Origin: JBEBXQ01 sp040391535
Lineage (GTDB): Bacteria > Bacteroidota > Bacteroidia > Cytophagales > Spirosomataceae
NCBI GenBank assembly: GCA_040391535.1
Contig: JBEBXQ010000106.1
Location: forward strand, 1-17,450
DNA: 17,450 nucleotides
Reading direction: 5' to 3'
This document shows, in pieces, positions 1 through 7,793 of the stretch (positions are counted from its first letter, which is position 1; the number at the start of each line of letters is the position of its first letter). Both the position numbers and the translations under genes were made by a program. The notes beneath the pieces were generated by a model, which was not told where the DNA came from, did not search any database, and saw only the letters and a program-made list of their open reading frames with translations.

Positions 1-55
1 AGAATGCTCCTGCAAGTGTGCCCAGTTTTTGTAAAAATTGCCTGCGACCTGACAT
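1..55 (-). CDS. Partial Tat-signal protein, N-terminus only
   Basis: Only the first 18 codons of a minus-strand gene are in the window; the rest lies beyond the left edge. The ATG is at 55-53 and the peptide reads MSGRRQFLQKLGTLAGAF. That is a twin-arginine signal start: G-R-R-Q-F-L followed by a weakly hydrophobic stretch. The product is probably exported folded to the periplasm or outer envelope. It lies 118 bp downstream of the susD stop on the same strand, so it may be the third gene of the susC-susD operon and could encode the enzyme acting on the imported substrate; that is inference. The family cannot be named from 18 residues. Confidence 0.6.
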   Translation of the reverse strand, partial: MSGRRQFLQKLGTLAGAF

Positions 56-103
56 GGTGTTTTTTAATTGATAGTAAGAATGAATAATTGCTTTGCTGCT
101 ATT

Positions 104-156
104 AATGTAGTAACAGCACCTGAAATGCATCGTAAATCAGGTGCTGTTACTACATT
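104..156 (-). repeat. Perfect 20-bp inverted repeat (strong hairpin) between susD and the Tat gene
   Basis: Arms at 104-123 and 137-156 are perfect reverse complements, separated by a 13-nt loop. As RNA this is a very stable hairpin starting 17 nt after the susD stop codon. No U-tract follows the stem on either strand, so it is not a canonical intrinsic terminator. It could protect the 3' end of the susCD message, attenuate expression of the downstream Tat gene, or end transcription without a U-tract. Confidence 0.75.
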
Positions 157-173
157 ATCAGCTCATCTGCAAA

Positions 174-1853
174 CTAATTGCCTTCCCCGTATTCGGGTGA
201 TTTCTTGTCAAACCAGATTCTTTCGGTACTCAGTTTTTCAATGGTAAAATCGTTGGGAGTGAATCCCTGTTCGGCCATTGCAGCGCTCCAGTTGGCATAA
301 TTAACTTCCCCCGGATCGAGCGTCCACCATCTTCTGGGTAACAGATCGGTTACGGTTTCACGGGGAAGTAAAGCCGAATTGAATTTTGGGTAACCTGTCC
401 GGCGCGTCAGGGTGAATGCTTCGTTAGGATCACGGTAAAGATTCAACAGTGCCTGAATATAGATCTTTTCCAGGTCATTGGTTCCGTCCAGTTTAACCTT
501 CGGGTTGGCCAGGTGAATGTCGGTCAGGGCGTCAATGTTTGCGTATGACGTTGAACCGGCTGAAACCGCAATATCATTCATCGTGTTTGCGGAGGCACGA
601 ACCCCTTTTTCGTACCATTCAGCAACAGTCCCTTTTGTGTTAATACCGGTACCATACCCCTTCTGGATAAACTCGGCAATCTGTAAACAAACTTCTGCAT
701 ACGAGAACAGGACGTCAATAACCGTACCGCTGCCACCGTCTACAGTGGGCGCGAAGAATTTGCGGTTTACGGTGGAAATCAGCTGATACCGGTTGGAGCC
801 GCCGGCATTGAACGGGTTGACGAAATAGGTACTGACCGGCGGATTGGACTGAAAATCGGCTGGCCCGCCCTGATACATAATGTCCGGATCATTCATATTG
901 ATCCATGACGGTAATACTCTGTCATATTTGGCAAGCGTATCCTTAAAGCTGCCTGTCAGGGAATTTTTATCGTAATAAATGCCAAGGCGCGGATCGTCAG
1001 AGGACTTGAGAAATGATATGGCCGTGCCAACGGCAAAGTGGCGGCTGTAGATGTCAATATTATATCCGTCAATTCCAAAAGGATAATAAGCAGCGTTTTT
1101 ATGAATAAGCTGATCGGATTCACTACTGAATGGTCCTGTGGCATCGGTCATTACTTCCTTGAAAATCTGTTCGGCCTTTGCTGCATCCTGATGCTGAATT
1201 CTGGCGGCGATTCTCAGTTTCAGTGAATTGGCGAGCCTGATCCATCTGGTAATGTCGCCGGCAAAGAAGATATCGTTATTCCCGAAGGTAATCTGATTCT
1301 CTGAACTGCTCTGAAGAACAGCGATAGCGGCAGACAGTTCTTCCAGCCATAGCGTATATAAACGCTCCTGATTGTCATATTTAGGATTGTATTTAGCCTC
1401 ATCTCTGCCTTTGTTAGCCTCCGTATAAGGCATGGAGCCGTTCATGTCACTTACCTTCAATGCCATCATCACCTGAGGTATATAAGTAACGGCACGGATT
1501 TGCGCGAAATTCTCTTTGTCGGGTTTAAGATCGATTAATCTTCTTATTTCGACAAGGTTAGGGAGTATGCTGGTGTAAAAAAGCCTGTACCGGCTGTTAA
1601 CGTTCGTAGTTGCTGCTGCATAGCTTTGTCCGGTTACCAACTGACATGCCGACAAGAAATGCGTAAATCCCTCCGTCCAGTACTCGCCCCCGCGGGAAGT
1701 CTGCATAGGGAGCAGCGACGAGGTAAAGAGCAATCTTACGTCAACATCCGTAACTACATTCGGATTAATGTTTACCGTTTCAAAATCGTTGGTACAGGAG
1801 CCTGATAGCAGGCTGGTAAATGCAGCTGCTATGATATATAAATTCCTTTTCAT
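174..1853 (-). CDS. SusD/RagB-like outer-membrane lipoprotein (SusD-like_2 type)
   Basis: This is a surface-exposed lipoprotein that caps the SusC channel and helps capture substrate at the outer membrane. From the ATG at 1853 the protein is 559 residues. It begins with a lysine/arginine n-region, a hydrophobic stretch and a lipobox ending L-S-G-S-Cys20. Acidic residues soon after (T-N-D-F-E) fit the Bacteroidota lipoprotein export signal for surface delivery. The early N-I-N-P-N motif and the helical (TPR-like) body with tryptophan and tyrosine clusters match the SusD-like_2 family. An in-frame ATG at 1865 would add four residues (MRKE), and a TTG at 1880 is also open. I prefer 1853 because an A/G-rich stretch lies directly upstream and the signal peptide starts naturally there. 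The gene follows susC by 37 bp and is surely co-transcribed. Substrate is not readable from sequence. Confidence 0.9.
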   Translation of the reverse strand: MKRNLYIIAAAFTSLLSGSCTNDFETVNINPNVVTDVDVRLLFTSSLLPMQTSRGGEYWTEGFTHFLSACQLVTGQSYAAATTNVNSRYRLFYTSILPNLVEIRRLIDLKPDKENFAQIRAVTYIPQVMMALKVSDMNGSMPYTEANKGRDEAKYNPKYDNQERLYTLWLEELSAAIAVLQSSSENQITFGNNDIFFAGDITRWIRLANSLKLRIAARIQHQDAAKAEQIFKEVMTDATGPFSSESDQLIHKNAAYYPFGIDGYNIDIYSRHFAVGTAISFLKSSDDPRLGIYYDKNSLTGSFKDTLAKYDRVLPSWINMNDPDIMYQGGPADFQSNPPVSTYFVNPFNAGGSNRYQLISTVNRKFFAPTVDGGSGTVIDVLFSYAEVCLQIAEFIQKGYGTGINTKGTVAEWYEKGVRASANTMNDIAVSAGSTSYANIDALTDIHLANPKVKLDGTNDLEKIYIQALLNLYRDPNEAFTLTRRTGYPKFNSALLPRETVTDLLPRRWWTLDPGEVNYANWSAAMAEQGFTPNDFTIEKLSTERIWFDKKSPEYGEGN

Positions 1854-1890
1854 TTCTTTTCTCATATTTATTACAATCAACTGATGATGA

Positions 1891-4800
1891 TTACAAACGG
1901 ATCTTTATTGAACCGCCCATTGACCTTACCATTGGCAGAAAACCCTCTTCTCCTACAGCAGAAGTGAGATTGGAGTTCAGTGATGCCGGATTGAGATCAT
2001 AAGGCAAAGAGTTGTACAGATATCCCAGGTCCCTTCCGATAATGCTAATTGAAATCCCGTTCACCTTCATTCTGGATGCTATGCTTTGAGGGAGATTGTA
2101 AGAAATCATCACCTGACGAAGGGCAATCCAGCTGCTTTTGACAATCCAGAAATCAGACACACCTGTAGAAGAAGAAGCATAGCGATAATAGTACTGCGGG
2201 GCGTGGGTGGGTTCTACCAATCCGGCTTCATAAGCCTCTCTGAAAGTCATGCCTCCGACATCCGCGGTACCTCCTCCCGGGGCGGAAACGAGTTGGCCCT
2301 GTGCGAATACTCCGTCGATGATCATACCGTCGTCGTAGGTAATTCCGTCAAAACGACTTGTCCAGGTAATTCCGCCGTGGTCTGCATCTCTTCCAAACAG
2401 TGTATTAGGTAATACCCCGGTATGAGTTCCTGACCGTATAGAGGACATCGCCATGTCGCCTCCGATTTTGGCATCCAGTAACACGTTCAGCGACCAGCTT
2501 TTATAAGAAAAATCATTGGAGAATCCGGCCCGGAACCTGGCATTAATGTCTCCGATGTCCTGGTAGGTATTGCTTCTCTGCGGGAACGCCGCACGGGCAT
2601 CGTTTCGCCAGGCGAGAACTGTCATGCCGTTTCTCGGATCGGCGGCATCGCCCTGGTTAACGTATTTGAGAGACTGTGTGGTGGAACGGATGGTTCCATA
2701 GGATTTCCCGACAACCGCCCATGAGCTGGCATCAAACGCAGCACCTCCGAGCGGATACTCCGTTCTTCCTTCCGCAAGCGAAACAATCAGGTTTTTATTC
2801 CGGGAAAAGGTGACGCGTGAATTCCACATGAAGCTTTTCTTCTGGAGAACAGTCCCGTCAAGGGATATCTCAATGCCCTTATTCTGAATATTACCCGCAT
2901 TAATCTTCACTCCCGAAACGCCGGATTCAACCGGAGTTGAAATATCAATGATCTGATCGTACGTGTTATCCTGGTACAGGGTAAGGTCCAGGCCAACCCG
3001 GTTTCTAAGGAAGCGCAGTTCCATTCCTATTTCTTTGGAAATCTTTCTTTCAGGTTTTAATCCGGGAGATAAGGTAGTTGTGGAGCTGAAGTCTGCTCTG
3101 GTGGGTTCACCCGGAAGACCGATCACCTTTCCGGTAAACCGATAGCCCGGATTAATCACAAACGGATCGGTGTCTTTCCCCAACGCTGCAATGTTAGTCC
3201 TGAACTTCGCGAAGGTAACCGCGTTCGGAAACCTGAAGGTTTCAGAGGCAATCCAGGAAAGGCTGGCGGAAGGGTAGTTATAGAAATTGTTTCCGGTTCC
3301 GTCGGCATAGGTAAGTGCTGAAGACCAGTCACCCCGCCATGTAGTAGCCAGATAGACCTGATTCTTATAATCAAAATCAGCGCTTGCGTATACCGAGTTG
3401 ATCTTTTTGTTATAATTGATACCACCCGTAACCAACGGTGAATTGACGGAGTTAGAGATGAAGAAATTGCCGGGAACCATGAGGCCGCCGGATGTGGCTC
3501 CCTGTGTGAAGGAACTGACAGAGTTATACATTTCTCCGCCTATGAATCCACTGAATCCCAGATCTTTACCTATATTAATGCTGTGAAAGGAAAGTATCCC
3601 CTTCATAAAATTACTTTCTTTTTTCGACTGGTTCAGTGTATAAGAACCCCCGCTGAAGTTAGAAAAGTGGCCCAATGCTTTATTTTCGTACTTGTCGTAG
3701 TTGTTATTCATATTACCCTCTACCGTCAAATTGGCCCATTCACTCAGTTTGGCAGTTAAAGCGAATCTCCCCATGAAATTCCGGCTGTCCATGGTCGCAA
3801 CGGTATTCTGCATATTAAACCAGAATTCGGGGGCCATTACCTTATTGGTTTCCAGTGGATTGGTCGCCTTTGGTGCTCCGCCGAATTGCTGACTGGTATA
3901 TCTGGCTTGCTGGTTCCAGTATTTTGTATCATAATTACGGGGAAACATCCAGGTGAAAGCCACCCCCCAGTTGTCACCCGCAAATGTATCGGTGTAAGGA
4001 GCCCAGGCCAGGTTCTGAGGGTTGGTGTTATCGCTTCCGGTAAATCCGGCACTGAAATCTGTACTTAACCACTTCGCCAGTTCATGCGTTACCCTTACGT
4101 TAAAATTATTCCTCTTCATTTTGTTGTTTACCGAAATACCGGTCTGTGCATCATGTGTTGCCGCAAACCGGTACGTGGTTTTATCACTGCCTCCTGAAAA
4201 TGCCACACTGGTAGTGCTGAGTGTCCCATTCTTAAAAGCATCGAGGAAGTTATTGGGGACCGCTTTATATTCTGTCCAGGTACCGTCATAATTACGGACT
4301 TTCTGATTGGCAAATCTTGGTCCCCAGTTTTCATTTTCACGGTTAACGCCGGGATCAATATAAGGCTCATTGGTGATCGGATCGATAGGGAATACTTTTG
4401 TGGTCCACATCTGATCAGGTTGGTAGTTGGGATCGCGGGCATCTGTAAAGAATGCGCCTACACTGCCGCCTCCGAATTCGTTTTGAAACTGTGGCCCCCT
4501 GTAAGGATTGTATACCATGAAGTTTTGTGAAATATCAACACCAATGCCGGTAGCCTTACTTCCTTTTTTGGTCGTGATAAGGACCACACCGTTAATGGCC
4601 CGTGAGCCGTATAAGGCCGCTGCTGACGAACCTTTCAGTATCGAAACGCTTTCAAAATTCTCGCTGTTCAGGTTGGTAAGATCATTGGCAAAATCGCGGC
4701 CACCGGCAACCGATTCATTGTCGATAATGACCCCGTCCACTACAAAAATGGGCTGATTGTTCTGGCTTAATGTAGAATTACCCCTGATCACAATCCGTGA

Positions 4801-5637
4801 ATTGCCAAAAGGGCCTGACGCACTCTGATCAATCTGGACTCCGGCCACTTTTCCCATCAGTGAGTTAACCGGGTTGATCTGTTGTGTCGCTGCCAGGTCG
4901 GCTCCCTTTACTTCGGTCACCGAAAACCCCAGCATCCTTTTCTCCTTAGACATGCCAAAGGCGGTCACGACTACTTCGTCCAATGCCTTGGTGTCGGTTT
5001 GAAGTGCCACATCAATAGTGGTTTTGTTGCCTGCCTGTATTTCCTGCGTAAGATAGCCCACGAAACTGAAAACAAGAATGGCGGTGTTATTCTCCACTGT
5101 CAGCTGATAATTGCCGTTTCCGTCGGTGATGGTTCCCTGCTGAGATCCCTTAATCAGGATACTTACCCCCGGCAAAGGTTCACTTTTCTCGTCAGTAACC
5201 TTCCCCCGGATCTGAATGCTTTGGTTCTCTTTGCTTTCGTCAGCAGGCTTGTTTTCTTTCTCTTCGGCCGGTACGGTTTTTTTCAGCATAATCATCTTGT
5301 CTTCCGATACGGTAAATCCTATTGACTGAGGTTCCAGCAGTTCTGCCAGAACCAGATCAAGCCTTTTATTGGTTGCTTTTGAGCTCACTTTCTGAAGCAC
5401 GTCAATCGTGCTCGGACTGTAAATAAACCGTACATCCGTTTGTTGCTCAATGAGAGAAAGTACTTTTTTGAGCCGGCCTCCCTGCACATCCAGCGTTACC
5501 GTCTTTTCAAGTACGTTCTGCCCGAGTGCCCCGTTGGCATAGGACACTCCGCAACAAACCAGTAACAGGGCCAGCTGGTACATAGATATCTTCATAAATT
5601 TCCAGATCCCCAATGGGATATGTATTTTTCTTTTCAT
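1891..5637 (-). CDS. SusC/RagA-type TonB-dependent transporter with N-terminal STN domain
   Basis: This is a 1248-residue outer-membrane TonB-dependent transporter that imports a ligand captured with the SusD partner. Domains in order: signal peptide (about 1-35); an STN/secretin-N-like signalling domain (about 45-120); a Glu/Lys-rich linker (121-140); a CarboxypepD_reg-like beta-sandwich (141-213) with the G-K-V-T-D-E start; a TonB-box-like L-D-E-V-V-V-T-A-F-G (219-228); a plug domain (about 230-355) containing V-V-D-G-V-I-I-D and A-A-L-Y-G-S-R-A-I-N-G; then the 22-strand-type barrel. The STN domain is the part that contacts a FecR-type anti-sigma factor, and such a gene lies immediately upstream. 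That makes this a transducer as well as a transporter. The ATG at 5637 is preceded on the coding strand by an A/C-rich leader containing two copies of ACCTTAA. Substrate class is unknown. Confidence 0.95.
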   Translation of the reverse strand: MKRKIHIPLGIWKFMKISMYQLALLLVCCGVSYANGALGQNVLEKTVTLDVQGGRLKKVLSLIEQQTDVRFIYSPSTIDVLQKVSSKATNKRLDLVLAELLEPQSIGFTVSEDKMIMLKKTVPAEEKENKPADESKENQSIQIRGKVTDEKSEPLPGVSILIKGSQQGTITDGNGNYQLTVENNTAILVFSFVGYLTQEIQAGNKTTIDVALQTDTKALDEVVVTAFGMSKEKRMLGFSVTEVKGADLAATQQINPVNSLMGKVAGVQIDQSASGPFGNSRIVIRGNSTLSQNNQPIFVVDGVIIDNESVAGGRDFANDLTNLNSENFESVSILKGSSAAALYGSRAINGVVLITTKKGSKATGIGVDISQNFMVYNPYRGPQFQNEFGGGSVGAFFTDARDPNYQPDQMWTTKVFPIDPITNEPYIDPGVNRENENWGPRFANQKVRNYDGTWTEYKAVPNNFLDAFKNGTLSTTSVAFSGGSDKTTYRFAATHDAQTGISVNNKMKRNNFNVRVTHELAKWLSTDFSAGFTGSDNTNPQNLAWAPYTDTFAGDNWGVAFTWMFPRNYDTKYWNQQARYTSQQFGGAPKATNPLETNKVMAPEFWFNMQNTVATMDSRNFMGRFALTAKLSEWANLTVEGNMNNNYDKYENKALGHFSNFSGGSYTLNQSKKESNFMKGILSFHSINIGKDLGFSGFIGGEMYNSVSSFTQGATSGGLMVPGNFFISNSVNSPLVTGGINYNKKINSVYASADFDYKNQVYLATTWRGDWSSALTYADGTGNNFYNYPSASLSWIASETFRFPNAVTFAKFRTNIAALGKDTDPFVINPGYRFTGKVIGLPGEPTRADFSSTTTLSPGLKPERKISKEIGMELRFLRNRVGLDLTLYQDNTYDQIIDISTPVESGVSGVKINAGNIQNKGIEISLDGTVLQKKSFMWNSRVTFSRNKNLIVSLAEGRTEYPLGGAAFDASSWAVVGKSYGTIRSTTQSLKYVNQGDAADPRNGMTVLAWRNDARAAFPQRSNTYQDIGDINARFRAGFSNDFSYKSWSLNVLLDAKIGGDMAMSSIRSGTHTGVLPNTLFGRDADHGGITWTSRFDGITYDDGMIIDGVFAQGQLVSAPGGGTADVGGMTFREAYEAGLVEPTHAPQYYYRYASSSTGVSDFWIVKSSWIALRQVMISYNLPQSIASRMKVNGISISIIGRDLGYLYNSLPYDLNPASLNSNLTSAVGEEGFLPMVRSMGGSIKIRL

Positions 5638-5844
5638 AGATTGTTAAGGTTTTAAGGTTTAGGTACTCTGAAACCGGTGCGCCATAACCTGGCCTGAGCG
5701 GGTCAGGTATAGCATCTCAAATTGACGTTTGAGCGGTGCACTGCCGGCCGGTAATGTTGACGCATTACCGGCTTTTTTGTTTTTGTCGTTTATATACTCA
5801 TACAGGTTGTGTTTTATGAAACAAATCGTTTATAAAAGTGTTGC
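5638..5844. promoter_or_regulatory. fecR-susC intergenic region, probable susC promoter and leader
   Basis: These 207 bp separate the fecR stop from the susC start. By analogy with other ECF/FecR-controlled SusC loci, the region should carry the sigma-dependent susC promoter, but I could not identify a convincing box on the minus strand. Visible elements: a tandem TTAAGGT repeat (5644-5650 and 5652-5658) in the immediate susC leader; an imperfect inverted CAAA/TTTG element at 5720-5733; and a strong hairpin with a T-tract on the plus strand, listed separately. Confidence 0.45.
5747..5783 (+). terminator. Plus-strand intrinsic terminator upstream of susC
   Basis: A 10-bp perfect GC-rich stem (5747-5756 pairing with 5763-5772) closes a 6-nt loop. 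Directly after it on the plus strand comes TTTTTTGTTTTT (5773-5784), the classic form of a Rho-independent terminator. It would end a plus-strand transcript, yet every gene around it is on the minus strand. On the minus strand the tract precedes the stem as A residues, so it is a poor terminator for fecR. An antisense RNA to the susC leader is the simplest explanation. Confidence 0.65.
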
Positions 5845-6864
5845 TTATTTTGGGACAGGCACTGCACAGCCATTGCCGGTCAGGAAAATACTGGTTCCCC
5901 TTACTTCATATTCAGCGTCGATGGCATCACAGATGTAATTCAGTTGTTTAAACAGGTCGAATCCGTTCAGATTGCCGGTAAATATGCAGTTATTCAGCTC
6001 TGAGTTATTGACGACAATGTCCATGCCATAGGCCCGCCGTAACTTAGCCAGAGCATCCCCTACAGGAGTTTCGTCAAATTTAAAGGAGAGGTCCGGTGCT
6101 TCCCGGGTTACGATTTCCGGGTGATCTACAATATCCTGCCTGATGGTTTTCAGATTCGTATTGTACACTACTTTCTGGTTCGGATTGATAATCACTCCGC
6201 TCTGTCTTTGTTTCCGGTCTTTTTCGCTGACATATACCGATACTTTTCCCGTCACCACAGAAACCTCGATGGTTTTTTTTGTCAGTTCAGGCTTCACATG
6301 AAAACTGGTGCCCAGAACTTCTGTAACCAGATCACCCGTATATACCAGAAAAGGTTTCTTAGGGTTTCGTTTTATATCAAAAAAAGCTTCTCCGGTCAGG
6401 TGCACGGTTCGCGTATGTTCTCCATAGTTTTCGCTTGTGATAATACGCGCACCTTCTCCCAGGGTGACCACGCTACTGTCGGGAAGAATTATACGTTGGC
6501 GGTTAATGGATGTATTGTGGGTTTCAATGCCTGTCATTGTTATTTCAGGGGTATTTCCGGGTATCCGGTTGAGAAGCAGATACGCCATGAATAATAGGGT
6601 AACAGAGGCCGCTACACCCCCCAAAAGCCACCTGGCGGACTGTTGTCCGGTTGGTTTCCGGGATATCCCCGCCGCTTCGCTGATAGTTGACCAGAGATCG
6701 TTCTCTATTCCGATGGCTTCAGCCTCACTTTCAAAAACCGCCTTATCATTGTCGTTAGTCCCGTAGTTCAGTTCCACCCATTTTTCTATAAAGGCAATCT
6801 CTTCCGGGGTGCATTTCCCCGCTTTATATCTTTCTGTAAGTTTTTCAAATTCTCCGCTTGTCAT
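5845..6864 (-). CDS. FecR-family anti-sigma factor
   Basis: This single-pass inner-membrane regulator holds its cognate ECF sigma factor in check and receives the signal from the transporter's STN domain across the periplasm. It has 339 residues. An N-terminal cytosolic part (1-78) contains the short sigma-binding helices typical of FecR proteins. One transmembrane helix follows at about 80-98. The periplasmic FecR domain spans about 118-212, with R-I-I-L-P-D-S-S-V-V-T-L and H-L-T-G-E-A-F-F-D-I, both family hallmarks. A C-terminal DUF4974-type domain (about 259-330) has an STN-like fold and includes F-D-E-T-P-V-G-D-A-L. It lies 35 bp after the sigma gene, so the two are co-transcribed. Length and domain order are normal for Bacteroidota FecR proteins. 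Confidence 0.93.
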   Translation of the reverse strand: MTSGEFEKLTERYKAGKCTPEEIAFIEKWVELNYGTNDNDKAVFESEAEAIGIENDLWSTISEAAGISRKPTGQQSARWLLGGVAASVTLLFMAYLLLNRIPGNTPEITMTGIETHNTSINRQRIILPDSSVVTLGEGARIITSENYGEHTRTVHLTGEAFFDIKRNPKKPFLVYTGDLVTEVLGTSFHVKPELTKKTIEVSVVTGKVSVYVSEKDRKQRQSGVIINPNQKVVYNTNLKTIRQDIVDHPEIVTREAPDLSFKFDETPVGDALAKLRRAYGMDIVVNNSELNNCIFTGNLNGFDLFKQLNYICDAIDAEYEVRGTSIFLTGNGCAVPVPK

Positions 6865-6899
6865 TTATGTTGTTGTTAATTTGGATGCTGATTTTTGGA

Positions 6900-7457
6900 T
6901 TAATTGTCGGTAAGAAACTGTTGCAGATGTTTTCTGACAGCCCGCATGGACTTGGTTAAATGGTATTCTACCGCCCGGTCAGACAGCCCCATCTGGAGGG
7001 CTATCTTTTTTACTGAAACATCATCAAGCTTATTCATTCTGAAGATGAGCGCCGTCTTTTCAGGTAACTGGCCCAGTACTTTTTCGATGGCTTCGGTCAG
7101 TTGTGATTCATGGACTATTTCATCAGCACCTGTGCTTTCGAAGACTTCCTGCATGAGCCGGTATTCCTGGTATTTGCGAAGGTTAATTTCCTTGCGGAAA
7201 TGCCTGTTGGCTAAATTTCTGGCCGCAATAAAAAGGTACGATCTCAGATTCAGTATCTCTGCTTCAGCCCGGTTCTGCCAGAGGCTGAGCATCAGTTCCT
7301 GAATAATTTCCTTCGTGTCTTCCTTTGATCCGATCTGCTGATATATAAAAACAAACAGCTGACGCCAGTAACGGCGGTAAATCGTTTCAAAAGCACGGGA
7401 ATTATCCTCCTTCAGTAAAATCAAAAGCACTTTGTCAGTCGGTTCGGGATCATGCAT
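6900..7457 (-). CDS. ECF-type RNA polymerase sigma-70 factor
   Basis: This 185-residue ECF sigma factor directs RNA polymerase to its target promoters, most likely including the one before susC. Region 2 spans about 23-90, with a Y-R-R-Y-W-R-Q-L start, D/E-rich helices, and R-S-Y-L-F-I-A-A-R-N-L-A-N in the -10-binding segment. Region 4 spans about 120-178 and ends in a helix-turn-helix (V-S-V-K-K-I-A-L-Q-M-G-L-S-D-R-A-V-E-Y-H). There is no region 1 or 3, as expected for ECF factors. It is first of the sigma-fecR pair; susC and susD follow on the same strand. The ATG at 7457 gives the usual short N-terminus, and no strong ribosome binding site is visible. Confidence 0.94.
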   Translation of the reverse strand: MHDPEPTDKVLLILLKEDNSRAFETIYRRYWRQLFVFIYQQIGSKEDTKEIIQELMLSLWQNRAEAEILNLRSYLFIAARNLANRHFRKEINLRKYQEYRLMQEVFESTGADEIVHESQLTEAIEKVLGQLPEKTALIFRMNKLDDVSVKKIALQMGLSDRAVEYHLTKSMRAVRKHLQQFLTDN

Positions 7458-7793
7458 AAGGGTACTGGTTGTTTGGCATTTGGTTAAAGGTTCCGGATAA
7501 GAGAAAATACCGTAAAGAAAATTTTACTTTTTTTTGAAAAACATCTTATATGTACTGAAGAAATGTAAAATAATGGAATGCAGGCGCGGAAAAAAGCTAA
7601 TGTGAAAGCATTTTATATGGGCGTGTTTCCTCAGTTGCAGGAGGATAATCCGTCATACATGACGCCCCGGTTGCTGATTTACCGGTAAACCCTGTTTTTC
7701 TTTGGATGGACTGTGCAATAATTTGATTTTATTTGCGTCAGATGCTTAATAAGGGAAATCGTTTACTGATGTATAATTAACCTGTCATTTCTT
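7458..7793. other. Divergent intergenic region between the sigma factor and metallo-beta-lactamase genes
   Basis: This is a 336-bp gene-free region that must hold promoters for the minus-strand sigma-fecR pair and the plus-strand MBL gene. It is A/T rich near the sigma gene (7500-7570). No box pair with correct Bacteroidota spacing (TTTG, 19-21 nt, TAnnTTTG) was found in either direction. Partial TTTG matches occur on the plus strand at 7701-7704, 7722-7725 and 7732-7735. A perfect 12-bp palindrome sits at 7678-7689. Confidence 0.5.
7678..7689. promoter_or_regulatory. Perfect 12-bp palindrome, possible operator
   Basis: The sequence TTTACCGGTAAA is a perfect palindrome 104 bp upstream of the MBL start. 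Its position in a divergent promoter region would fit a dimeric regulator's site. No regulator gene is adjacent, and a 12-bp palindrome can occur by chance. Confidence 0.25.

Noticed and set aside
4882..5325. Plus-strand ORF of 147 codons opposite the 5' part of susC
   Set aside because: Antisense to the STN, carboxypeptidase-like and plug domains; no start signal or family features.
5729..5938. Plus-strand ORF of 69 codons starting in the susC leader and running into fecR
   Set aside because: It crosses the intrinsic terminator and overlaps the fecR 3' end antisense; no recognisable protein features.
6121..6594. Plus-strand ORF of 157 codons opposite fecR
   Set aside because: It lies wholly antisense to a well-supported FecR gene and its translation has no coherent domain pattern.
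7772..7777. TATAAT in front of the metallo-beta-lactamase gene
   Set aside because: It is only 16 bp from the start codon, and the primary sigma factor in this phylum uses a different -7 motif.
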